Source: CAVQRB01 sp963715055 (GTDB lineage: Bacteria > Pseudomonadota > Alphaproteobacteria > Rhodobacterales > Rhodobacteraceae). From it: a stretch of DNA of 64,000 nucleotides. Position 1 is the stretch's first letter, and every line of letters begins with the position of its first letter. The stretch is taken from assembly GCA_963715055.1 (NCBI GenBank), contig CAVQRB010000014.1, positions 1-64,000 on the forward strand. Direction: 5' to 3'. The notes beneath the pieces were generated by a model that saw only the letters and a list, made by a program, of their open reading frames with translations, was not told the DNA's origin and ran no database searches. Shown here one piece after another: positions 8,092 through 16,176 of the stretch. The translations under genes were made by a program, and so were the position numbers.

Positions 8092-8429
8092 GCAATGGTC
8101 TCCGAGGTCTTGCACCGAGAAGGCGCGATATAAAGTTGCGCGGAGAGAGACATTTTTTGCCAGAAAGTACAAGCAGATTTATGCCGCAATGCAGAAACTA
8201 TCAAATTCTACGAACTTTGCGCCCGCTGGTTTAACCAATATTTCAACGCTCCGGCAGATGCTGAAAAGCGTCCGATGTCTCACCCCGAAGGTCACCTTGG
8301 CTGGGCCGCAGAACGCAGTAAGGAGACGTTGAGGACAATGTATTGAACCGGGGCCGCCCGGTCATCGCCGGGATACCGGCAGAGCCAGATGACTGCGGGT
8401 GCCGTCTTTGAACTGAAGGCAGACATGAC
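8092..8429. other. 338-bp divergent intergenic region
   Basis: This region lies between the divergent mcl2-like gene (minus) and a small secreted-protein gene (plus). Positions of about 8145-8215 are clearly AT-richer than the surroundings and are the likely site of the promoter of the mcl2-mch unit. I see no convincing gene, repeat or RNA here. Confidence 0.5.
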
Positions 8430-8762
8430 ATGAAACGCTCATCGAAGATCCTGCACCTCGGCGCGCTGACAGCCGCCGCGGCTCTCTACATCGCCTCCAC
8501 CTCGGACGCGGCCGCGCAAAACGCGCGCAACTGCGCCCCGCGCGATGCAGTCGTCGACCGCCTGGCCGAAGGCTACGGCGAAACCCGCCAGTCCATGGGC
8601 CTCGGCGCCAACAACGCCGTCATCGAGGTCTTTGCCTCGGCCGAAACCGGCACCTGGACGATCACGGTCACCACGCCGAACGGCCTGACCTGCCTTGTTG
8701 CCTCCGGCCAGTCCTTCGAGACGCTCGCGGAAGCCCTGCCGGCAAAAGGCAACGACGCCTGA
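8430..8762 (+). CDS. small secreted protein of unknown function
   Basis: A 110-residue protein with a signal peptide (MKRSSKILHLGALTAAAAL, cleavage near ASTSDAAAQ). The mature part contains C36 in NCAPRD, ERLA-like helix and GTWTITVTTPNGLTCLVASGQSFE, a beta-rich segment ending with a second cysteine. Small proteins with the T-x-P-x-G-x-(T/S)-C-(L/V/I) ending are common in Rhodobacterales but have no assigned role. It stands alone between divergent and convergent neighbours. The two cysteines could pair in the periplasm. Confidence 0.78.
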   Translation: MKRSSKILHLGALTAAAALYIASTSDAAAQNARNCAPRDAVVDRLAEGYGETRQSMGLGANNAVIEVFASAETGTWTITVTTPNGLTCLVASGQSFETLAEALPAKGNDA

Positions 8763-8859
8763 ACGATTTGCGTCCGATCTCCCGGCGGCACCCTGTCGCG
8801 CGCATCCCTTGCGCGACAGCGACTGCCGGTAGCGGCGCCATGGCAAGGGCTCTGCCGGC

Positions 8860-9615
8860 TCAGGTCAGCCCGTCCCAGATCAGCTTGATGCCGGTCACGG
8901 TGAGCAGCACGTAAGTCAGCCTGAAAAACAGTACCTCCGGCACGATGCGGTGCGCCCGCACTCCGAGCCAAGCCCCGAAAAGCGCAAAGGGCGCCAGTGC
9001 CAGATTGGCAAGGCCGGTCTCGACGGTGAACATGCCAAGAAAGGCATAGGGCACGAATTTCGAAATATTGACGGCCCAGAAGACCAGCACGGTCGTTGCC
9101 TGAAACTGCGTCTTGGTGAGCCCCTTGGACAGCAGATAGACCGCCGCCGGTGGACCGCCCGCGTGGCTCACGAAACTCGTGAACCCCGCCACCGCGCCGG
9201 CCAGCGCACCGGCCCACCCCGGCAGGACGCGCTGCGCCCGCTTCACCAATCCGCGCGACAGCGCCAGTTGCCAGGCGACGAACCCTACCGAAATGACGCC
9301 GATCAGCACGCGAAAGACATCCGGCTCCGCCACCCGATAAAGAGCAGCACCGAGCGCCACGCCCGGTAACGCGCCCAGGATCAGCAAGAGCGCCGCAGGA
9401 CCATCCCATTTCCGCCAATAGGGGCGCAGGGTGCTGACATCGATCAGCATCAGCAGCGGGAGCATGACCCCGAGCGCGAGCCCAGGCTCCACCACCAGCG
9501 CCAGGAGACTCGCCGCTGCAAAGGCCGCACCCGAGCCGAATCCACCTTTAGAGATCCCGGCGAACATGACCGCGGGACCGGCGATGGCGAAAAATGTGGG
9601 ATCAAGCACCAGCAT
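8860..9615 (-). CDS. TSUP (TauE/SafE) family permease
   Basis: A 251-residue membrane protein with about eight helices. The paired G-x-(G/S)-K-G-G-F-G motif (FAGISKGGFGSGAAF) and the internal repeat GAVAGFTSFVSHAGGPP are diagnostic for the TSUP family, which exports or takes up sulfite, sulfoacetate or other small organosulfur or organic anions. The start at 9615 removes eight in-frame residues that lack similarity to other members. It is divergent from mdh with about 136 bp in between. No neighbouring sulfur gene indicates the substrate. Confidence 0.88.
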   Translation of the reverse strand: MLVLDPTFFAIAGPAVMFAGISKGGFGSGAAFAAASLLALVVEPGLALGVMLPLLMLIDVSTLRPYWRKWDGPAALLLILGALPGVALGAALYRVAEPDVFRVLIGVISVGFVAWQLALSRGLVKRAQRVLPGWAGALAGAVAGFTSFVSHAGGPPAAVYLLSKGLTKTQFQATTVLVFWAVNISKFVPYAFLGMFTVETGLANLALAPFALFGAWLGVRAHRIVPEVLFFRLTYVLLTVTGIKLIWDGLT

Positions 9616-9751
9616 GGCGCAAGTCCTGACCTGCCGCATCGAATTTGTCCACTGGTCGCGGATCTCCCGGTCCCATCATCACCCAACTTGCGCAAGCGGC
9701 CCCGATTGAGTAGCACAGGCCCAATTTCAACCGAAGTCGGAGACCATTCTC

Positions 9752-10714
9752 ATGGCGAGACCCAAAATTGCGCTTATCGGCGCTGGCCAGATCGGCGGCA
9801 CCCTTGCCCACCTGGCAGCGCTCAAGGAACTGGGCGATGTCGTCCTGTTCGACATTGCCGAAGGCATCCCCCAGGGCAAGGCGCTGGACATCGCGGAAAG
9901 CGGTCCTGCCGCGAAATTCGATGCCGCCATGTCCGGCACGCAGTCCTATGAGGACATCGCGGGCGCCGACGTCTGCATCGTCACCGCCGGTGTCGCCCGC
10001 AAGCCCGGCATGAGCCGCGACGACCTGCTGGGCATCAATCTCAAGGTCATGAAGTCCGTGGGCGAAGGCATCGCCGCCCATGCCCCGGACGCTTTCGTCA
10101 TCTGCATCACCAACCCGCTCGATGCGATGGTCTGGGCGCTGCGCGAATTTTCCGGCCTGCCCCATGAGAAGGTCTGCGGCATGGCGGGCGTACTCGATTC
10201 CGCCCGCTTCCGTCACTTCCTCGCCAGCGAATTCAACGTCTCCATGCGCGATGTGACCGCCTTCGTTCTGGGCGGCCACGGCGATACGATGGTGCCGCTG
10301 GTGCGCTACTCCACCGTTGCCGGCATCCCGCTGCCCGATCTGGTGAAGATGGGCTGGACCAGCCAGGAGAAACTCGACGCCATCGTCCAGCGCACCCGCG
10401 ACGGCGGCGCCGAAATCGTGGGCCTGCTGAAAACCGGCTCCGCGTTCTACGCGCCTGCGACCTCGGCGATCGAAATGGCGGAAAGCTACCTGAAGGACCA
10501 GAAACGCGTGCTGCCCTGTGCGGCCTATGTGGACGGCGCCTACGGTCTGAAAGGCTTCTATGTCGGCGTGCCCACGGTGATCGGCGCCGGCGGGATCGAA
10601 CGTGTCGTGGAAATTTCCATGGATAAGGACGAACAGGCGATGTTCGACAATTCCGTCAACGCCGTGAAAGGCCTCGTCGAGGCCTGCAAGGCGATCGACA
10701 GCAGCCTCGCCTGA
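9752..10714 (+). CDS. mdh: malate dehydrogenase
   Basis: NAD-dependent malate dehydrogenase of the LDH-like type, 320 residues, oxidising malate to oxaloacetate in the TCA cycle. GAGQIGGTLA at 10-19 is the NAD-binding loop. R83 and R89 (ARKPGMSRDD) and the catalytic H176 in GGHGDTMVP are present, as is D149-x-x-R in the 'LDSARFR' segment. It precedes the suc operon but is separated from it by a strong terminator and a decayed gene, so it is probably transcribed alone. No GTGATCAC pair is seen in its upstream region. Confidence 0.97.
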   Translation: MARPKIALIGAGQIGGTLAHLAALKELGDVVLFDIAEGIPQGKALDIAESGPAAKFDAAMSGTQSYEDIAGADVCIVTAGVARKPGMSRDDLLGINLKVMKSVGEGIAAHAPDAFVICITNPLDAMVWALREFSGLPHEKVCGMAGVLDSARFRHFLASEFNVSMRDVTAFVLGGHGDTMVPLVRYSTVAGIPLPDLVKMGWTSQEKLDAIVQRTRDGGAEIVGLLKTGSAFYAPATSAIEMAESYLKDQKRVLPCAAYVDGAYGLKGFYVGVPTVIGAGGIERVVEISMDKDEQAMFDNSVNAVKGLVEACKAIDSSLA

Positions 10715-10734
10715 TATCTTACACAGACAAACGA

Positions 10735-10765
10735 AAAGCCCCGGAGCGATCCGGGGCTTTTTTTG
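10735..10765 (+). terminator. rho-independent terminator after mdh
   Basis: A GC-rich hairpin AAAGCCCCGGA, gcga, TCCGGGGCTTT followed by a T run 20 bases after the mdh stop. The preceding A run makes it usable from the minus strand too, where the decayed VPLPA-type gene ends nearby. Confidence 0.9.
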
Positions 10766-10785
10766 CTTTGTTTATGGGTTCGAGA

Positions 10786-11479
10786 TCAAGCTGCCTTGCG
10801 CTTGCGCCGCGCCATGACACCAAGACCGCCAAGACCGGCCAGAAGCAGCGGAAGGGCTGCCGGAACCGGAACCGGGGTCACGACTGCGCTTGCGAGGTAG
10901 AACTGCTCTGCATTGCGGGCAATCTGCGCGTATCGAACAGGAAGGAGAAGTCGACGTCGTAGTGCGAAAGTCGCACTCAATACTTCGCGAAGCGAGCGCT
11001 CTGAAGCTCACCGAATGTATATCGGCCAAGGTCCACCATTTGTTCCAAACAGGAGAGTTTTGGCCAACGCCGTTGCGGAACTGCTGAAAGGCGTATGCCC
11101 TTCCTGATTAAACAGGATACCACTAAGGGACATTGCGGAGTCGAAACCGATAGTGACAGATTCCACGAACCGTTACGTTATCGTCGCGCGAACCCGACGC
11201 GCAGCGGCTTGGCCGCCGTTGCTGAAGTCGAAACTTACAACGTCACTGACTTGCAGACACCGCCGCCAGCGCTTCCATGGTCAAAGTATGGAAAATGCGG
11301 ACCAGTTGACGAAAAAGTCAACGTCTACACAACTCACGTTCGATTACGGTACCGCGTTGCGACACCACGTTCATCGTTCCGTCCGCTTCCGCGACAAAAT
11401 CAAACGTCGACGCAGCATCGACGGTCGGCAAGGCCAGCGCCATTGCTGTAGCCAGAAATAGTCTTTTTTTCATTTTCAT
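10786..11479 (-). pseudogene. decayed VPLPA-CTERM-type sorted protein
   Basis: Reading the minus strand from 11479 gives a good signal peptide (MKKRLFLATAMALALPTVDA) followed by about 30 residues, then a stop. Downstream, pieces in all three frames are coherent (for example VSCVDVDFFVNWSAFSIL and SVTIGFDSAMSLSGILFNQE). The last frame ends in the sorting tail TPVPVPAALPLLLAGLGGLG followed by an Arg/Lys-rich end and a stop at 10786. Such a tail (P-V-P-A motif, one membrane helix, basic end) is the VPLPA-CTERM class processed by exosortase. At least four frameshifts are needed to join the parts, so it is a pseudogene. Confidence 0.75.
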
Positions 11480-11788
11480 ATCCCTCGTTAGTTAACAGTC
11501 GCATTCACGAAGCTACGTTGACGTTCACCGTGACGCAAACTTTCATCGCCGACCCTCTGCCACGCATCTTACCGATGAGCTGCCGCAATTCCGTCACATT
11601 TCAAAGCGTTTTTTTGCGCATTCGCTGCATTCACGCGCAGATAGAGAACTTCTCGCCACGCGCGAAGAAATCTCAACCAAGGCGAGAAGCCCTCGGACGA
11701 ATTCCATTTCAGATGAGGCAGTCTTGTCAGCTTCCTGAGCGACACCGCAGCGACCGCGCCGATTCGCCATGGATGTCTGATTCGATTT
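11480..11788. other. non-coding region upstream of the suc operon
   Basis: No convincing gene is visible. A 9-bp inverted repeat CTTCTCGCC (11649-11657) and GGCGAGAAG (11681-11689) encloses 23 bases. The composition is AT-richer than the flanking genes. It merges into the sucC operator region at 11789. Confidence 0.45.
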
Positions 11789-11819
11789 TGTGATCACACG
11801 CTCAAATACTGTGATCACA
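11789..11819. promoter_or_regulatory. tandem GTGATCAC operators upstream of sucC
   Basis: Two perfect GTGATCAC palindromes at 11790-11797 and 11811-11818, both extended to TGTGATCACA, with centres 21 bp apart. Spacing and extended sequence (TGTGATCACACG at the distal copy, GTGATCACAAA at the proximal copy) match the pair in front of sdhC when that pair is read towards sdhC. They lie about 108-139 bp upstream of the sucC ATG. A TTTGCCCCTAAA block begins 28-29 bases after the second palindrome. Confidence 0.78.
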
Positions 11820-11927
11820 AAAATGCGCGAAATACGACTTTGCCCCTAAATCAGGCAAAAACCTGTTCCTTCGGGCGTTTCTTTCGTCTCTAGGATGCAC
11901 CTGACCGGAAACACACAGGACACCGCC

Positions 11928-13121
11928 ATGAACATCCACGAATACCAGGCCAAGGCCCTCCTCCGCAGCTACGGCGCACCCGTCTCCGACGGACGTGTCG
12001 TCCTCAAGGCCGAAGACGCCAAGACCGCTGCCGGGGCGCTCGATGGCCCGCTCTGGGTGGTCAAGGCGCAGATCCACGCGGGCGGGCGCGGCAAGGGCAG
12101 CTTCAAGGAAGCCGACGCCGGTGAGAAAGGCGGCGTGCGCCTGACCAAATCCGTGGAGGAAGCCGCCCAGGAAGCCAAGCGGATGCTGGGCCGCACGCTG
12201 GTGACGCATCAGACCGGGCCCGCAGGCAAGCAGGTCAACCGCATCTACATCGAAGACGGCTCCGGCATCGAGACCGAGATGTATCTCGCCCTGCTGGTCG
12301 ACCGCCAGACCTCCCGCGTGAGCTTCGTCTGCTCCACCGAAGGCGGCATGGATATCGAGGAAGTGGCCGCGGCCACGCCCGAGAAGATCCTCTCCTTCTC
12401 GGTCGACCCCGCCACCGGCTACCAGCCCTTCCACGGGCGCCGGATCGCCTTCGCGCTGGGTCTGGACGGCAAGCAGGTCAAGCAATGCGTCGGCCTGATG
12501 GGGCTGCTTTACAAGGCCTTCATGGAGAAGGACATGGAGATGCTGGAGATCAACCCGCTGATCGTCACCGACAGCGGCGATCTCAAGGTGCTCGACGCCA
12601 AGGTCAGCTTCGACGGCAACGCGATCTACCGCCATGCCGACATCGCCGAACTGCGCGACACCACGGAGGAGGACAGCAAGGAGCTGGAAGCCTCCAAATA
12701 CGACCTCAATTATATTGCCCTCGATGGCGAGATCGGCTGCATGGTCAATGGCGCGGGCCTCGCGATGGCGACGATGGACATCATCAAGCTCTACGGCGCC
12801 GAGCCTGCCAACTTCCTCGACGTGGGCGGCGGGGCGACCAAGGAGAAGGTGACCGAGGCCTTCAAGATCATCACCTCAGACCCGCAGGTCAAAGGCATCC
12901 TCGTGAACATCTTCGGCGGCATCATGCGCTGCGATGTGATCGCCGAAGGGGTGGTGGCCGCGGTCAAGGAAGTCGGCCTCAAGGTGCCGCTGGTGGTCCG
13001 CCTCGAAGGCACCAACGTGCAGCAGGGCAAGGACATCATCAACAACTCCGGCCTTGATGTGATCGCCGCGGACAACCTCAAGGATGGCGCGCAGAAGATC
13101 GTGAAAGCCGTGAAAGGCTGA
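11928..13121 (+). CDS. sucC: succinyl-CoA synthetase beta subunit (ADP/GDP-forming)
   Basis: ATP-grasp subunit of succinyl-CoA synthetase, which makes succinate, CoA and a nucleoside triphosphate from succinyl-CoA. The 397-residue product starts MNIHEYQAKALLRSYG, the universal SucC N-terminus; an ATG 33 bases upstream is in frame but has no family similarity, and an ACAGGA ribosome binding site precedes 11928. GRGKGSFKEA (nucleotide region), EMDMEMLEINPLIV-like metal segment and NIFGGIMRCDVIAEG are visible. First gene of the suc block, downstream of the tandem GTGATCAC operators. Confidence 0.98.
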   Translation: MNIHEYQAKALLRSYGAPVSDGRVVLKAEDAKTAAGALDGPLWVVKAQIHAGGRGKGSFKEADAGEKGGVRLTKSVEEAAQEAKRMLGRTLVTHQTGPAGKQVNRIYIEDGSGIETEMYLALLVDRQTSRVSFVCSTEGGMDIEEVAAATPEKILSFSVDPATGYQPFHGRRIAFALGLDGKQVKQCVGLMGLLYKAFMEKDMEMLEINPLIVTDSGDLKVLDAKVSFDGNAIYRHADIAELRDTTEEDSKELEASKYDLNYIALDGEIGCMVNGAGLAMATMDIIKLYGAEPANFLDVGGGATKEKVTEAFKIITSDPQVKGILVNIFGGIMRCDVIAEGVVAAVKEVGLKVPLVVRLEGTNVQQGKDIINNSGLDVIAADNLKDGAQKIVKAVKG

Positions 13122-13181
13122 TCCAATGGTCTGCGCCTGCCCTCCTCCGGTCAGCGGTCAGGAGACCGCGGAGGCCGCGTC

Positions 13182-13718
13182 GTGATGCGCTCTGGCATCC
13201 TGGCGCTGGCCTGCGCGGCACAGCCCTTGTCCGCGCAGACCTTCGAGGAGGCGGTCTGGGCCAATGCCTCGCTCGCGGTGCAGCTTTGCAATGCGGGCCA
13301 GGCGTCGGGTGCGGCGCGCGCGGCCTGGTTCCGCGACGCGGGCTTCTCCGAGCGCGTGGACCGCAGCACCGTGAATTCGGACACCACGCATCATTTCGCG
13401 GCCCCCTCCGATACGGTCACGGTGGAGCTTTACTATGGCGAGATGCCGGAGCACTGCACGGTGCGGACCTCCCACATGGGGGTCTCGCGCGGCAGCGCCT
13501 TGCTTGATGCGCTGATCCCGGGGGTTTTTCCCGGCTTCCTGCGCAGGGTGACGACCGGCCCGGCCGATCCCGCCACCGGGCAGCCCGCCCAATGCGTGAC
13601 CTATGAGGATCCGGCCAACCCCATCGGCCTGATCATCGGCGTGGCCTCGCTGCAAAACGGCACGCAAGGCTGCACCGACGACGGCACCGCGTTCTTTTAC
13701 AGCTCATACCGCGTGTAG
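13182..13718 (+). CDS. secreted protein A, between sucC and sucD
   Basis: A 178-residue protein with a signal peptide (cleavage after PLSAQ). The mature part begins TFEEAVWANASLAVQLC and contains WFRDAGFSERV, a GEMPEHCTV segment, the LIPGVFPGFL helix and a C-terminal GCTDDGTAFF with an exposed cysteine. It is 30% or so similar by eye to the next gene product over its whole length (shared LC, AGFS, FPG and C-x-DGT landmarks), so the two arose by tandem duplication. It starts 60 bp after sucC on the same strand. Function unknown; probably periplasmic. Confidence 0.8.
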   Translation: MMRSGILALACAAQPLSAQTFEEAVWANASLAVQLCNAGQASGAARAAWFRDAGFSERVDRSTVNSDTTHHFAAPSDTVTVELYYGEMPEHCTVRTSHMGVSRGSALLDALIPGVFPGFLRRVTTGPADPATGQPAQCVTYEDPANPIGLIIGVASLQNGTQGCTDDGTAFFYSSYRV

Positions 13719-13736
13719 AAAGGCCCGTAGTTCCAG

Positions 13737-14240
13737 ATGACCCGATCTCTCGCCCTGCTTGCCCTGACCCTGCCCGCACCGCTGGCTGCGCAATCGCCGC
13801 AGGAGGCCGCGGCGCAGAACATGCAGCTCGCCGCGGAGCTTTGCCTGCGCAACCACCGCACCGAAAGCGAGATCCCGCAAGCTTTCGCCGCGGCCGGCTT
13901 CTCGGTGTCACCCTACACGGACAGCGGTGCCTTCGAATTTACGGCACCCGGCGTGACGGGCACCGTCGATACGCTGCCGCCCAGCGCCTTCTGCTCGGTG
14001 CAATCCACCGATGTTCCGCTCGAGATGGCCGAAGCCATCGGCCGCGCGCTGGCCGACCGGCTGTTTCCCGGCCTCGTGCAGGAGGGCAGCCCCGAACATG
14101 TGGTGGGCACACCGCTCGCCCCCTGCGAGGGCCTGCAGATCTTCGCGACGCAGGAACTCCTCACCCTCAGCTATGCCGCCGCCGGCAACAGCGGCGAATG
14201 TCTCAACGATGGCACCAGCGCCATCCTCATCAGAATGTAA
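13737..14240 (+). CDS. secreted protein B, paralogue of protein A
   Basis: A 167-residue protein with a signal peptide ending at PLAAQ. Landmarks align with the preceding protein: NMQLAAELC versus NASLAVQLC, FAAAGFS versus FRDAGFS, DRLFPGLV versus ALIPGVFPGFL, and GECLNDGTSAIL versus GCTDDGTAFF. The cysteine positions are conserved, which suggests two conserved disulfides. It lies 18 bp after protein A and 15 bp before sucD, so it is locked into the suc operon. I do not know a family name. A moonlighting role in the envelope or in regulation of flux cannot be inferred from the sequence. Confidence 0.8.
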   Translation: MTRSLALLALTLPAPLAAQSPQEAAAQNMQLAAELCLRNHRTESEIPQAFAAAGFSVSPYTDSGAFEFTAPGVTGTVDTLPPSAFCSVQSTDVPLEMAEAIGRALADRLFPGLVQEGSPEHVVGTPLAPCEGLQIFATQELLTLSYAAAGNSGECLNDGTSAILIRM

Positions 14241-14255
14241 GTCAAAGGAAATACC

Positions 14256-15143
14256 ATGGCCGTACTCATCGACGAAAACACCAAAGTCATCTGTCAGGGG
14301 CTCACCGGCAGCCAGGGCACGTTCCACACCGAACAGGCCATTGCCTACGGCACCAAGATGGTCGGCGGCGTGACCCCCGGCAAGGGCGGCCAGACCCATC
14401 TCGACCTGCCGGTCTTCAACTCCGTGCATGAGGCGCGGCACACCACCGGCGCCAATGCTTCCGTGATCTACGTGCCGCCCCCCTTTGCCGCCGATTCCAT
14501 TCTGGAGGCCATCGACGCGGAGATGGAGCTGATCGTCTGCATCACCGAAGGCATCCCGGTTCTCGACATGATGAAGGTGCAGCGCGCGCTCGAAGGGTCA
14601 AAATCGCGCCTGATCGGGCCGAACTGCCCGGGCGTGATCACCCCTGACGCCTGCAAGATCGGCATCATGCCCGGTCACATCCACAAGCGCGGCTCCTGCG
14701 GCGTGGTCTCGCGTTCCGGGACCCTGACCTATGAGGCGGTCAAGCAGACCACCGACATGGGCCTCGGCCAGTCAACAGCGGTAGGTATCGGCGGCGATCC
14801 GATCAAGGGCACCGAGCATATTGACGTTTTGGAAATGTTTCTGGCCGATCCAGAGACCACCTCGATCATCATGATCGGCGAAATCGGCGGCTCCGCCGAA
14901 GAAGAGGCAGCACAGTTCCTTGCGGATGAGAAGAAGAAAGGCCGCTGGAAACCCACCGCAGGCTTCATCGCCGGCCGCACCGCCCCTCCGGGCCGCCGCA
15001 TGGGCCACGCAGGTGCCATCGTCGCGGGCGGCAAGGGCGACGCGGAAAGCAAGATCGAAGCGATGAAGGCCGCCGGCATCGTTGTGGCCGACAGCCCCGC
15101 AACGCTCGGCGAAGCTGTCAAAGAGGCGATCGCCAAAGGCTGA
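14256..15143 (+). CDS. sucD: succinyl-CoA synthetase alpha subunit
   Basis: CoA-binding and phosphohistidine subunit, 295 residues. TGSQGTFHTEQAIAYGT at 17-33 is the CoA-binding N-terminus, and the phosphorylated histidine is H251 in GRRMGHAGAIVAGG. GPNCPGVITPD at 121-131 and SRSGTLTYE at 152-160 are also diagnostic. It pairs with SucC, from which it is separated by two secreted-protein genes. A single GTGATCAC inside its coding sequence (14634-14641) is probably coincidental. Confidence 0.98.
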   Translation: MAVLIDENTKVICQGLTGSQGTFHTEQAIAYGTKMVGGVTPGKGGQTHLDLPVFNSVHEARHTTGANASVIYVPPPFAADSILEAIDAEMELIVCITEGIPVLDMMKVQRALEGSKSRLIGPNCPGVITPDACKIGIMPGHIHKRGSCGVVSRSGTLTYEAVKQTTDMGLGQSTAVGIGGDPIKGTEHIDVLEMFLADPETTSIIMIGEIGGSAEEEAAQFLADEKKKGRWKPTAGFIAGRTAPPGRRMGHAGAIVAGGKGDAESKIEAMKAAGIVVADSPATLGEAVKEAIAKG

Positions 15144-15145
15144 GA

Positions 15146-15658
15146 ATGGAGATGACCGGCGCCATATCCCGCAACTTGCGGCAGGCATGGACGAGTTCCG
15201 GGCGTATATCGCGCTCGGACTTCTGGTGCTTTGCGCCGGTCGCACTGACCCCGCCAGTTCTTTTTGCAACTCGAGTTGACTGGCTGGTCGTAGAAATCTG
15301 GGGCATATGGAAGCTGGCAACACTCTTTGTGCTGTCATTGCCCTTGCTGAATGCCGCCGCCCGGCGGCTTCAGGACACGGGAATGGAGGGGACATCAGCC
15401 TTCTACCCATTTGCCCCGTTTGTAGTCCTTTGGGTAGGGTATCAGTTCATTCTTTGGTTTGGCTGGGTTCTGGCTGTCACAACAGGTCCATGGGTCTTTG
15501 GGGTATGGATTCTTGCCCTGGTCATCCTTACGCCGCTTCACATCATCGCTTTTTTCGCCAGCCTTTTCATGACCTCATCCATCATCGGACAAATGCTGGT
15601 CTCCTCAGAGCCCGGCCCCAACCGCTACGGCCCGAACCCGCGTGAGGTCACCGCATGA
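15146..15658 (+). CDS. DUF805 membrane protein 1
   Basis: A 170-residue protein with four predicted membrane helices. It has the DUF805 pattern: an N-terminal (G/S)RISRSDFW segment, then AARRLQDTG in the middle and a C-terminal GPNRYGPNPRE tail. It starts two bases after the sucD stop and overlaps the following DUF805 gene by four bases (ATGA). The sequence is more divergent from the DUF805 consensus than its neighbour, consistent with a relaxed duplicate. Role unknown; DUF805 proteins are small inner-membrane proteins found in many bacteria. Confidence 0.85.
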   Translation: MEMTGAISRNLRQAWTSSGRISRSDFWCFAPVALTPPVLFATRVDWLVVEIWGIWKLATLFVLSLPLLNAAARRLQDTGMEGTSAFYPFAPFVVLWVGYQFILWFGWVLAVTTGPWVFGVWILALVILTPLHIIAFFASLFMTSSIIGQMLVSSEPGPNRYGPNPREVTA

Positions 15659-16176
15659 CCTTCACCGAAGCCGTCAAGGCCTGCCTGTCCAAATACATTA
15701 CCTTCTCGGGTCGCGCTTCGCGGTCGGAATACTGGTGGTTCTTTCTCTTTCTCCTGCTTGGCAGCTTCGTCATGAGCCTTGTGGACAGCCTCCTCTTCGG
15801 TTTTGAGCCGAGCGACGCGCATCCCGAAGCCCAAGGCCCGCTGGCCGGTCTCTTCGGCCTTGCGACCTTCCTTCCCGCACTTGCCGCAGGCTGGCGGCGC
15901 ATGCATGACAGCGGCCGCTCCGGCCTCTACCTGCTCTACCCGCTCATCGCCATGATCGGCGTCGGATCCTTCGCCGCCATGACCGGCGTGATGGGCGGCA
16001 TGTTTCCCGGCCCCGATGCGCCCGCCGCCGATCCGGGCGGCCTCACAATGGTCGTCATGATCCTCGCCGGAATCGTGCTCGCCCTCTCCCCACTCTTCGT
16101 CCTGTGGTGGCTGACCCGCCCCTCGACCCCCGGCCCGAACCCATACGGTCCCAACCCTCATGAGGTACTCACATGA
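15655..16176 (+). CDS. DUF805 membrane protein 2
   Basis: A 173-residue inner-membrane protein, closer to the DUF805 consensus than its upstream paralogue: MTFTEAVKACLSKYITFSGRASRSEYWWFFLF, then WRRMHDSGRSGLYLLYPL and the C-terminal PGPNPYGPNPHE. Four helices are predicted. Its ATG overlaps the stop of the first DUF805 gene, and its stop overlaps the sucA ATG (ATGA), so it is translationally coupled to sucA. Function unknown. Confidence 0.9.
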   Translation: MTFTEAVKACLSKYITFSGRASRSEYWWFFLFLLLGSFVMSLVDSLLFGFEPSDAHPEAQGPLAGLFGLATFLPALAAGWRRMHDSGRSGLYLLYPLIAMIGVGSFAAMTGVMGGMFPGPDAPAADPGGLTMVVMILAGIVLALSPLFVLWWLTRPSTPGPNPYGPNPHEVLT

